A stretch of DNA of 64,000 bases from Nephrocerus scutellatus (Eukaryota; Arthropoda; Insecta; Diptera; Pipunculidae), in contig OX352761.1 of NCBI GenBank assembly GCA_947095585.1, forward strand, positions 27,867,777 to 27,931,776, written 5' to 3'. The notes under the pieces were generated by a model, which was not told the origin of the DNA, did not search any database, and worked only from the letters and a program-made list of their open reading frames with translations. Every line of letters begins with the position of its first letter. Positions within the stretch are counted from its first letter, which is position 1. The position numbers and the translations under genes were made by a program. Of this stretch, positions 23,505 through 32,457 are shown one piece after another.

Positions 23505-23665
23505 GTGGGCGCCGTGGCTCAGTGGATAAGCGCAGGCTACTGAGCAGGATATTAGTGGTTCAAATCCCAGTAACACCAAAAGTATCTTTCCGATTTTCTT
23601 CAAATTGTAAACACATCTCCAATTAGAGAATTTACATGAAAAATTTTAATTTTTATTGTTTTTTT
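23505..23665 (+). mobile_element. SINE head fragment followed by a family A tail
   Basis: Bases 23505-23590 are the tRNA-like head only (GTGGGCGCCGTGGCTCAGTG, then GGTTCAAATCCCAGTAACAC, then 'aaaagtatctt'). From about 23590 the sequence is the 3' end of family A ('ccgattttcttcaaatt', 'agagaatttacatgaaaaa'). The 7495 copy is also embedded in family A. Confidence 0.7.
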
Positions 23666-25126
23666 AACAGTTTTTTTAATAGTATCGATTTTTGATGCAC
23701 CTATTCGTAGGATATTGGAATCAATACTATTGTGTAGGCTCTTTGGATTCATCGGTGTGGCTGGATCTAAAAAAACGGCTATGTACAAAAGTTAATAAAA
23801 ATGCATTCAGTCAATAAAGTGACATGATGCCATGGACTCACCTGAACGTGCCAACGTTCCAAGTTGTAAAACTTTGGTTCGTTACAACAAATAGAGAATA
23901 GAAATAATAATTGATGCATGAGTAGTTGCATGCGGCTCACGTTTTTCATTTTAAATCTATCAAGTATATTTTCATAGCTATTAAAAATTCACAATTTTCA
24001 GGACTATTTGTATGGGGCTAGGATAAATGTTTTTATACTTTTTTAGTTCGTTTTAAAAACGTGTTAAATGAAAAATTATTTTTTATCCAAATAGTTATAT
24101 TCTTTGGAGTCGCTTTGGCAAGCAAGAATATTCCAAACCTTTGTTTGAACTTCTTGAAATTGTCTGCTATATTTTTTTATCGATAAGCTATTGTTCTAAC
24201 CCCCTTTTTATTTTTATTGTTCTTGCACAATTCGAAGAACTCACGATTTCATATCATTATTTTTAAAAACTTTTATTTAACTTGACTTGGCCGCTTTTTG
24301 TCTGTATTTTCGACTACTTTGAGGTCCTTTCGCACGACCTAGGGGGCTAAAATTTTGTGATCAGCTCAATGTCACGGGCCAATTTTTTATATCCCACGTA
24401 TGACGCGTGTCGCGAGGCGCCTGTGCCGCGTGTGATGTGTGGAAAAAAGAAAATACTTTTAAATAGGCCTGAACCCAAAAACAGATATTTTGGCGATTAT
24501 TACCAATGTGATGTCGATGTATACATAAAAAATTGTTATCGAAAAACGAAGTTTTTTTACATTTACTTGATACATTGATTTGGTAATGAAATAATCGTGT
24601 TGTTAATGTAAAGTTCCACAGATTCAAACTCTATTACATTTAGATCAGACTCTGAGCTGGGAGCTCAACTCTATAGTTGTTTCTATTTTTTGTGTATTAC
24701 TGTTTTTCGCTTGCGAAAGCGTTTTCACCATTATATTATTACGGATGCGTCATGTTAAATTAAAATGCGTTTAGTATTTTCAAATATTTTATTTTACATG
24801 CGAACGACTTTTGACCGATCTCTCATCAACCGTACAATCGCTACATACTTCATCATGCTCTCTCTTTTATGAAATAATTTTATACAATAATCGGTTACAA
24901 GTCAAATACGAATAAGTGGCCCCTAGTTTATAATATTTAATTTAATAATGTCCATTGCCTTACAACAAAAATATTCTATATTGTTTTATGATATTTGAAA
25001 GTTTGAGTCCATGTTTTTAATCAACTTTTAAGTCTAGTGCTTCTTAAATATTGTCATTATGGTTTGTGGCATTCACATTCACGAAAAAATACTGCATAAA
25101 CTTAGGCGATTTATTTGTATTAATAC
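23665..25126. repeat. Mostly featureless; family E repeat at 24284-24480
   Basis: Bases 24284-24480 ('cttgacttggcc', 'tttcgactactttgaggtcc', 'gacgcgtgtcgcgag', 'gtgtgatgtgtgg') match, in reverse orientation, 51420-51620 and 51965-52100. The rest shows no exon or domain. Confidence 0.5.
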
Positions 25127-25279
25127 ATAATAATAATAATATTCGCCACGACAGACCATTGCGGTCCAAGTCCTAGCTTCTCGCGACCATTTGTGTTACG
25201 CATGTATATTTTTGGACACAAATGACAAGTTATTACACTCGGAACGTTTGTCACCCATTCGCGAGAGGTGGGACACCGG
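25127..25279 (-). mobile_element. tRNA-derived SINE, 5'-truncated copy
   Basis: Reads on the minus strand from 'cccacctctcgcgaatg' to the tail (ATT)n at 25141-25127. Shared words are 'gacaaacg', 'aacttgtcattt', 'gtcgcgagaagc' and 'ggtctgtcgtgg'. The tRNA head is absent. Confidence 0.75.
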
Positions 25280-25552
25280 GATTGCATACATTTTAGCGAT
25301 TAGTATTTGAGTATGCATAAGCTTGTGGCATGGGCAATTACTTGTAGCACAGATAATAAAATATACAGATGTCTCTTGTAATCCGTTTTATTAATAATTA
25401 CTTGGGCGTAGAACTCAAATTGTATATATGTCGAAGTGAAATATATAATCCTAGACATAAAAAGGCACAAGTGCACTTGAGTGTCGAAGTGTAAATGAAA
25501 CGTAAATTTAGGTTTGTGTATAGGAATTTTTTATTTACATAATTTGAAAATA

Positions 25553-26856
25553 AAGGGTGTTTTTTTAGGAGGTTTGTTTTTCCGATAGATGTCGTTTTAT
25601 TTTATGACAGTTGTTTTGACAGCTCAAAGTGGCATTTCTACTCAGTATTGTTTGGCAAATCATTATGAATAGGTTAACTCCAGAACAACGTTTTCAAATC
25701 GTGGAAATTTATTTTCAAAATCAGTGTTCAATTAAAAATGTTTATAGAGCACTTCGTGAATTTTATGGTGCACATAATCGTCCGTCAGAGACCACCATAA
25801 AGAACGTAATTACCAAATTTCGGTCTACATTCACTCTTTTGGATGCCAAGCCACCGACAAGAATGAGAAGAGTTCGTACAGAAGAAAATATTGCTGTCGT
25901 TGAGGCCAGTGTCGAAGAAAACGACAATTTATCGATTCGTCGTCGTGCTCAGCAAATTGGACTTTGTCCATCGACTTTATGGAAAATTTTACGTAAAGAT
26001 TTGGGTTCGGTGCCATACAAAATTCAATTGGTGCAAGAATTAAAGCCACACGACCATCGTTTGTGCCGTGAATTCAGTGATTGGTCGTTAAATCAATTGA
26101 ACGAAGATCCATTTTTTTACCGTAAAATTCTCTTCAGTGATGAGGCGCATTTTTTGTTAAATGGATACGTCAACAAACAAAATTGTCGCATTTGGAGCAA
26201 AGATAATCCACACGCCGTTCAAGAATTACCAATGCATCCTGATAAATGTACTGTTTGGTGCGGTCTATGGGCTGGTGGGATCATCGGTCCATATTTCTTT
26301 AAAAATGAGGAAGGACGACGCGTTACCGTGAATGGAAATCGATACAGAACCATGTTAAATGAGTTTTTGTTGTCAAATCTTGAAGATATGGATATGGATG
26401 AAATGTGGTTTCAACAAGATGGTGCCACTTGCCATACAGCACGTGAAACAATCGACTTATTGAAAGAAACTTTCAACGACAACATTATTTCGAGAAATGG
26501 TCCGGTGAATTGGCCTCCGCGTTCGTGCGATTTGACGCCACTCGATTACTTTTTGTGGGGATACGTGAAGTCATTGGTTTATGTGGATAAACCTCAATCG
26601 ATTGACGCTTTGGAAACCAATATTCAACGTGTCATTGCTGACATACGCCCTCAAATGCTTGAAAAAGTGCTGGAAAATTGGACCTCCAGAATGACATTTG
26701 TGAAAAATAGTCGTGGTAGCCATATGCCAGAAATTGTGTTTAAATGTTAAATGCCAAAAAATTATCTACCAAATAAAAAAAAATTTTGGTCATTTCATAA
26801 TTTTATATGTGTTTTATTCAAAAAAAAAATCGGCAACCTCTTAAAAAAACACCCGT
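25553..26856 (+). mobile_element. Complete mariner element (1304 bp) flanked by TA
   Basis: TA dinucleotides at 25551-25552 and 26857-26858 flank terminal inverted repeats: AAGGGTGTTTTTTTAGGAGG on the left and, reverse-complemented, ACGGGTGTTTTTTTAAGAGG on the right, both continuing TT. A single uninterrupted transposase ORF fills the element. TA duplication, the short TIRs and the 1.3-kb size are typical of mariner. Confidence 0.93.
25665..26750 (+). CDS. Mariner transposase, DD41D type (361 aa, intact)
   Basis: Cut-and-paste transposase of the IS630-Tc1-mariner superfamily. The ATG at 25665 opens MNRLTPEQRFQIVEIYF. A helix-turn-helix follows (residues about 5-55; CSIKNVYRALREFYG, RPSETTIKNVITKF), then a second HTH (about 88-112; LSIRRRAQQIGLCPSTLWKI). 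The catalytic core has Asp159 (ILFSDEAHF), Asp252 (WFQQDGATCHTA) and Asp294 (CDLTPLDYFLWGY). With 41 residues between the last two acids, it is DD41D, the spacing of the rosa-like lineage first seen in a tephritid fly. No stop, frameshift or missing catalytic residue is visible, and the length is normal for the family, so it could be active. A GTG-initiated extension to 25629 is unlikely because eukaryotic initiation favours the ATG. Related broken copies: 50002-50393 and 53752-54100. Confidence 0.93.
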   Translation: MNRLTPEQRFQIVEIYFQNQCSIKNVYRALREFYGAHNRPSETTIKNVITKFRSTFTLLDAKPPTRMRRVRTEENIAVVEASVEENDNLSIRRRAQQIGLCPSTLWKILRKDLGSVPYKIQLVQELKPHDHRLCREFSDWSLNQLNEDPFFYRKILFSDEAHFLLNGYVNKQNCRIWSKDNPHAVQELPMHPDKCTVWCGLWAGGIIGPYFFKNEEGRRVTVNGNRYRTMLNEFLLSNLEDMDMDEMWFQQDGATCHTARETIDLLKETFNDNIISRNGPVNWPPRSCDLTPLDYFLWGYVKSLVYVDKPQSIDALETNIQRVIADIRPQMLEKVLENWTSRMTFVKNSRGSHMPEIVFKC

Positions 26857-26886
26857 TAGAAGGCATATAAATAGAGCAAATAATTT

Positions 26887-27646
26887 TTTGATGTATCTGT
26901 CGTATTTCGACTAACGACAAGTCGAAATCCTCAAAAGCTGTATTTTATTTGGAATCCGAATACAAATTCGAATGTTAAAACCAGAAGGAATTCGACAGTG
27001 CAATTGTTGTTGTAATTGCCAATTCGAATTCAATAAAATACAGCTAAGGTCGTAATTTCGACATATCGCAATTATGTAAGCATTTACGACAAAAATTTTT
27101 TCGAACTAAAACTATTGCCCTATAGCGCCATTTCGAATGTATGTTTTGTTGTTGTTTATACTTGTTTACTTGTTTGGTTTTTTCGAATAATCAACAATTT
27201 TCATATTTTTTTATTTATAAAACTAATATTTTTATTAATTAAATTTAATATTCTATACAAGCAACGAAATTTGTATTGATAAAATTACAAATACGTAGTT
27301 ACTAAAAATAACGCCAAAAGGTCGGCCCTGCTCGCGTCATTCAAATAATGTAGCAGCATAATATATTAAAAATTTTAATTATTTTTTATTTTAGTGATAA
27401 TTTTATAAATGACATTAAAAAAAATAAAAAATTATGACTTACAAGTTATTTACGCTGTTGATTTCATACAGAAATAATCATTTTAATTACAATTATTTCC
27501 CAGTAGAAATCCAAACAGGTGTTCGACTGAAACACCAACAATTCAGTCGAAACTACGAGTACTTAGATGTATGACTCAATAATTGCGTTTAGTCGTAGTA
27601 TCGACAAAAGTGACGTCATTCGAAACGAAATACATAATCGACCCCC
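26887..27646. mobile_element. MITE family B, copy 2, with a smaller MITE nested inside
   Basis: Opposite in orientation to 9155-9757, sharing 'tatctgtcgtatttcgac', 'aactattgccctatagcgcc' and 'gtgttcgactgaaacacc', and ending TACATAATCGACCCCC at 27646. At 26936-27045 it is interrupted by a 110-bp MITE with ends AGCTGTATTTTATTTGG and AGCTGTATTTTATTGAA, the family also present twice at 63586-63972. Its right edge cuts the ORF at 27646-27885. Confidence 0.8.
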
Positions 27647-27885
27647 AGTTCAAAAAAAATAATCTTCTGGGTAACCACAATTTTTATTTTACTATAGTCT
27701 TCCTGCTCATGTTTCTCTAACGGCTCAAATATAATGTCGTTTTTTTTTGTAAAACTCTGTCCCAGAGTTTTTTTTGTTGTCAAGTTGTTCGTTTCCCCCT
27801 CAAAACGACTCTTCCGTAGAGCGAAAACAGATCTGTATATTTTGGGAGATTTACTCTTCTTTATACTAACACAACAACAGCACAT
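27646..27885 (-). CDS. Unrecognised ORF, likely 5' coding exon truncated by a MITE
   Basis: An ATG at 27885 opens 80 codons without a stop, beginning MCCCCVSIKKSKSPKIYRSV and lysine-rich thereafter, until MITE B joins at 27646 in the middle of '..KIIFFEL'. The N-terminal cysteine cluster would suit lipid attachment, but I do not recognise the protein. It is divergent from Tgt, with 285 bp between the two start codons, a layout common for fly gene pairs. A splice donor (GTAAAA in the EQEDYSK segment) could end a real exon before the MITE. It may be a broken gene, a genuine first exon or a chance ORF. Confidence 0.35.
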
Positions 27886-28170
27886 CCAACAAAAAATATA
27901 AACAAAAGATTTTCGCCTTTCATGTTCGATTTACCTTTTGAAAAGATATGCGCTCTGGGGTAGAGTTTTTAGGAGAAAAAAAAATTAACATAAATCAAGC
28001 ATTATTCCGTCATAAAAAACGCGCCCATATTTCGAGACAAGCTATAGCTATATTCTAATGTCAAACGATATATACGATGTCGATTTAGTCAGAAAACATT
28101 TGTGTAGTCGACTTAGCTGATTTAAATGAAATTGTACACCTTTTTGTTTTAAATATAAAGAGTATGAGAT
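27886..28170. promoter_or_regulatory. Presumed promoter region of Tgt, possibly bidirectional
   Basis: 285 bp between divergent start codons at 27885 and 28171. It contains inverted words such as 'gctatagctata' and 'tgtcgattta'. No TATA box at a convincing distance, as expected for a housekeeping gene. Confidence 0.4.
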
Positions 28171-29420
28171 ATGAGTTCCTGCCTTACAACCAAGGTACCA
28201 CCGCTAACATTTAAAGTTACTTCTGAATGTCTTGTATCCAAAGCACGTGTTGGTGAAATGGGATTAAGGAATGGTAATGTTAAAACTCCCGTGTTTATGC
28301 CAGTAGGAACTCAGGCAAGAAAGAACGAATTTTAGAATAAATTGCAGTGGAATATACTGTATATTTTCAGGGTACACTCAAGGGACTTTTGCCAGATCAA
28401 TTAATCTCCCTCGATTGTCATATTTTGCTGGGAAACACTTACCATTTAGGAATCCGACCAGGAATTGAAACGCTTGAAAAAGCAGGTGGTCTTCACCGCT
28501 TTATGAATTGGCCTCGTGGTATTTTAACAGATTCCGGAGGATTTCAAATGGTTTCTTTACTACAGCTGGCAGATGTAGGAGAGAAGGGTGTGAACTTTAA
28601 GTCACCATATGATGGTTCGGAGTGCATGCTGACACCGGAACATTCCGTAAAAATACAAAATGCTATTGGCGCCGATATCATTATGCAATTAGACGACGTG
28701 GTAAAGACAACTACTACTGGATACAGAGTTAAAGAAGCTATGCAAAGAACAATACGTTGGGTAGACAGGTGTATTGACGCACATACACTCGACGATCGCC
28801 AGAGTTTGTTTCCTATTGTTCAAGGTGGTTTAGACCAGAACCTTAGAGAGCAATGTGTCCAAGAACACAATAAACGTCCAGTTAGAGGTTTTGCAGTAGG
28901 TGGCTTAAGTGGCGGCGAAAGCAAGGATGACTTTTGGAGAACTGTACATACATGTACAAATCTGCTGCAGAAAGAAAAACCCAGATACTTGATGGGCGTT
29001 GGGTTTTCTGTCGACTTAGTAGTATGCGTAGCTTTGGGAATCGATATGTTTGATTGCGTTTTTCCTACGCGCACAGCGCGGTTCGGTTGTGCTTTGGTTC
29101 AGTCGGGACAGTTAAATTTAAAACATAAAAAATATAGTCAAGATATGAGTCCAATTGATAAAACTTGCTTTTGTAGCACTTGTAAGTTATACACGAGATC
29201 ATATTTACACCACATTGTTGGTGTAGAACCTGTTGCATGTAGTTTACTAAGCGTACACAACATTGCTTATCAACTAAAATTAATGAAAGCAATGAGAGAA
29301 GCCATAACTTGTAATAAGTTTCCTCAGTATGTTAAAACATTTATGGAAGATCATTTTAGAAATAAAACTGTGCCAAATTGGGTCCGTGATGCACTCAAAG
29401 CGGTAAATATATTCTTTTAA
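28171..29420 (+). CDS. Tgt: Queuine tRNA-ribosyltransferase catalytic subunit (397 aa, 2 exons)
   Basis: Exchanges guanine-34 of tRNAs with GUN anticodons (Tyr, His, Asn, Asp) for queuine. It normally works as a heterodimer with QTRT2, in the cytosol and on mitochondria. Exon 1 is 28171-28314 (48 codons, ending [10 protein letters not shown]) and exon 2 is 28371-29420, starting [11 protein letters not shown]. The 56-bp intron starts GC instead of GT (CAG|GCAAGA) and ends TTTTCAG. Active-site residues are the general acid/base Asp102 in [10 protein letters not shown] and the nucleophile Asp276 in [14 protein letters not shown]. Base recognition uses VQGGLD (Gln199) and AVGGLSGGE. The zinc ligands fit Cys314, Cys316, Cys319 (CFCSTC) and His344. 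Length agrees with eukaryotic QTRT1 (about 400 aa). The stop lies 41 bp from the end of a convergent pseudogene. Confidence 0.95.
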
Positions 29421-29461
29421 ATCAAAGTTAAATATACTTTACAATTTGGAGATTATTTTTT

Positions 29462-30561
29462 CTACATAAAATCGTCGGAAACATTACCATCATCATAATT
29501 GGTTCTCATATTTTCCTTTTTCATCAAACTGGTATACCTTCTTAATTGTACATCTTCTGCCCGGCGTTCTCAATTTCTTTTTCATTTCGTTTTTGTAATC
29601 GTAACAATTTTTTTAGCGTCACGTTCGCGTGTGGCCCTTTTTTAAATTCTCTATATTAACTTAACTTGCCCGTGTGTTTGTGGGTTTGTGGGCTTGTGGA
29701 TTTGTGTGTCATGGAATCTTGCGATCAATTTTAAACCCACTTCCTACAGCCCGATTTTATTGAAATTTGGCACACATGTATATCTCCCATGACAACACTT
29801 TCTATTAAAATTTGTGGGCCGCGGGGTCGGGGGGATTTTCTTTAAATTTTGTACACATGTGTGTCTTCGATGGAAAACACTTTTTGTAAAAATTTGGAGC
29901 GATCGGCCCCTTGGGGACCCCAATATACAATTTTCAAATATCGCTATATCGCATCAGATCACGGCAAAGTATGAGCTCTGTGCTTTGTGAGCAGCGCTGT
30001 TCGTTGCCGCTGCGGCATTTAGTGGATGATTTTGCCACAAAACGACCACGCAGTGTGTGTGTGTGTGTATCCCCGATTAGAGAATTTTTTAATTTTTTGG
30101 GTTGTTTTTTTTCCTTTCCGCTTTAAAATCAGGATGCTCTTCGGCCTTGGTTTTGTTTTACAATTTCATTAATATATATTAATACGCTTTTCTTCACGTA
30201 CTTTAAACTTCCATATCTTTATGATAAGCCACTTGACCAGCCTTTTATTTTTTTTTTTTAAATTTTTCCACCACTGTATCCACACTTGTTATTTATTTTG
30301 TTATATTAAGTTGCTTTTTGCTTTAACAAGTTGTGCGGCATCTTCTATTACAGCTGATGGGATATCTTCAATTGTTTGTCCCTAAAAAATACTCTTATCA
30401 ATTCTTTATTAAATGCTCTTTTTGAACTTACAGCCCGCAATCGTAAATTAAAAATTAAAATCACAGATAAATTAATTAGTATACATACTTTCATATTTAT
30501 CAGACCCCATAAAAAGCAAAAAAACTCTGGGAACTACATAGCTTGTAAAATAGAATACCTT
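29462..30561 (-). pseudogene. CCDC25-like gene remnant, decayed and split by a repeat
   Basis: The minus strand carries pieces matching CCDC25 (NFACT-R domain protein) in order. Exon 1, 30558-30484, is VFYFTSYVV..LLFMGSDKYE followed by a GTATGT donor; the codon before it is AAG where ATG is expected. Only the last codons of exon 2 (LRLRA|GTAAGT, near 30436) remain. Exon 3, from 30382, is GQTIEDIPSAVIEDAAQLVK, then stops and frameshifts, then KAGQVAYHKDMEV near 30240 and KAEEHPDFKAER-like words near 30130. Family A (29640-30113) interrupts it. The C-terminus follows: TRERDAKK, LLRLQKRNEKE (shifted frame) and ERRAEDVQLRRYTSLMKKEN, ending NVSDDFM at 29462. Retained splice sites show it is not a processed copy. 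Intact CCDC25 is about 208 aa. Confidence 0.85.
29640..30113 (+). repeat. Family A repeat inserted in the CCDC25 pseudogene
   Basis: Starts AAATTCTCTATATTAACTTA, then a (TGTGGG)n-like run, 'aacccacttcc', 'agcccgattttattg', 'gatcggccccttgggg', (GT)n near 30056 and the family end 'gattagagaatttttt' at 30075. Both sides are CCDC25-like coding sequence. Confidence 0.8.
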
Positions 30562-30729
30562 TTAACTTCTTTACGGATGCAGATAACTCGTAAAAAATCG
30601 ATTTACCCACAAAATAGGTGAGACATTATTATCTTTGCTTGTAGTATTCGGATATATTCATGCCAAATGAGCATAAATATAAACAATTCCTCAAACATGT
30701 TTAGTAGGTGTATGACATAAAATCTAAAA

Positions 30730-31910
30730 GTTGTGGCAGCCAAGTATTCAGAACATAAAGCTAAGCTGGAAACCTGGTGGCACTCTTCTCATGCAAAAAA
30801 GCCATTGGTGTCAAATGGGATCTTCAACCCCATATAATTCATTTGCAATATACGGCGGTAGTAAGACCCACTCTTCTATACGGTGTCACTGTATGGTGAA
30901 CTGCCTTAGATAAGAAAGTAAATTTTAACCAACTAAGCAAAGTCCAAAGATCAGCTAGTCTATGCAAGAGCGGAGCGGAGCACTTCGTATAACCCCCTTC
31001 GCCGCACTGGACATTCTGTTCAAGGCTACATCACTCGACATTTTCAGCAGGCCTCTCCCAGTGGACTAGGAATGAAATCAGTCGCTTCTCTATCCTTTTT
31101 ATTAAGTCAGAATTCCAGACAACACAGAATACACCACTCTGCATATCCGTATATTTTCGGATAGCCAAGCTGTGCACTGAAATTCCTGAAATCAGTCTCT
31201 ACGAATTCATTTCTAGCCCTTAACTGCCGATTATCTCTCATGGAGATGGCGGAGCTCTTCAATATTCACCTGTGTTGAGTGCCGGGGCACAGAGACATTC
31301 CGGGAAACCGTAAGGCTGATGAGCTCACCAAACATGGAACTACACTACCCCTTTTACCTGAATATGGTTCTCTAGGCATGCCAATCGATACATGCAAACT
31401 CATCTTAAAGCGGGATGCTAATGAAAAAACTAGTCGTATGTGGTCAAAGGGCATAACTTGCTTAGCGACAAAGCAGATCTGGCCCAAGCTGGATCCGAAG
31501 CGCTCAAGTCATTGATCTCTCAAAAAAGATCGCACATAGGTGCTATTTTAGGTGTTATCACTGGACGCACTGTCTCAAATGCAAACATGCAGCAAGGCTT
31601 GGCGTCTTCTCGAATTATTCCTGCAGAAGGAGCATGGATTTGAAATTGGAAGGGACCATACCATTTTCCATCTTCTTTGTAGATGCCCAGCTCTCTCCCA
31701 AAAACGTAAACTCCATATGGGAGCTTTCTTCTACAACGGCATTAATGATCTAATTCATATTGGGATTAGCAGTCTCCTACGCTTCATACGAAGCTCTAAT
31801 TGGTTCAACGGGTAGGTGGAAAAAATTTTCTTGATCCACGTGGTATCAAAATGATCTATTACTGGTCTTAGTGTGTCGGTCATTCACTGGCAGCCACCTT
31901 AACCTAACCT
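30730..31910 (+). mobile_element. LOA/R1-type LINE, 3' end fragment with RNase H
   Basis: The fragment starts in the RT C-terminal part. RNase H remnants follow: SDSQA-like words near 31160, and CRGTETFRE in one frame with VPGHRDIPGNRKADELTKHG at 31279, the RNase H HxxxxGNxxAD signature. Then come the tail words ILGVITGRTVSNANM (31540) and LCRCPALSQKRK (31675), and LLRFIRSSNWF (31775). It ends near 31909 in 'ccttaacctaaccta', a common 3' end for these LINEs. Frames are broken. Confidence 0.75.
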
Positions 31911-32241
31911 ATTATTTTGTTATGACCATTCAATATAGGTGCCATGGGCTATACAACGTAAGAGTTGTTTCAACTCTTCGTAGCAGTGCTTGAAGGCTTC
32001 AACTACTGGAATCGTCTTCAGTGTTTGATGTTATGGATACATAGTACCAAAATGACGTCAGGCGAACCTGGGCCATTTTCGATTTTCTTATGGCCAAAAC
32101 TGGAGTCAAAATCTCTTCATCACTAATTTCACAACTTTTTTCAAAACCAAAAACTTTTTCCAAACACACTCTCATCTAAAATTGTCATCTAACCATTGAT
32201 TGAGATGCTCTTTTAACAATTTTATTATATTTAATTTAATT

Positions 32242-32247
32242 TTTATT
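32242..32247 (-). terminator. Poly(A) signal downstream of mfas
   Basis: AATAAA on the minus strand, 211 bp after the mfas stop codon at 32458, with a second AATAAA at 32226-32221. Which one is used is not known. Confidence 0.5.
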
Positions 32248-32457
32248 ATCTATATAATATATATATATAAACATATATCTGTGTAACGTATATAAAATAT
32301 TAGTTAGTGCAAATGGTTCTCAGCACATACATAATATCTGTTTTCAGATTATTTATATTTGTTGTTTAAAAAAACAATCACACCAATTCAATTGTGTTGA
32401 TATTGTTGTAGATAGAAAAAATTATGTTTTTTTTTTGCGAAACTAAGTTCCGTCTTT

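Noticed and set aside
24357..24627. Overlapping short ORFs on both strands
   Set aside because: They lie in repeat family E, with no domain and no splice context.
25629..25664. GTG-initiated 12-residue extension of the mariner transposase
   Set aside because: Eukaryotic initiation favours the ATG at 25665, which opens the family-typical N-terminus.
31880..31915. Telomere-like CCTAACCTAACC words
   Set aside because: There are only two or three units, at the 3' end of a LOA-type LINE where such words are common; this is not a telomeric array.
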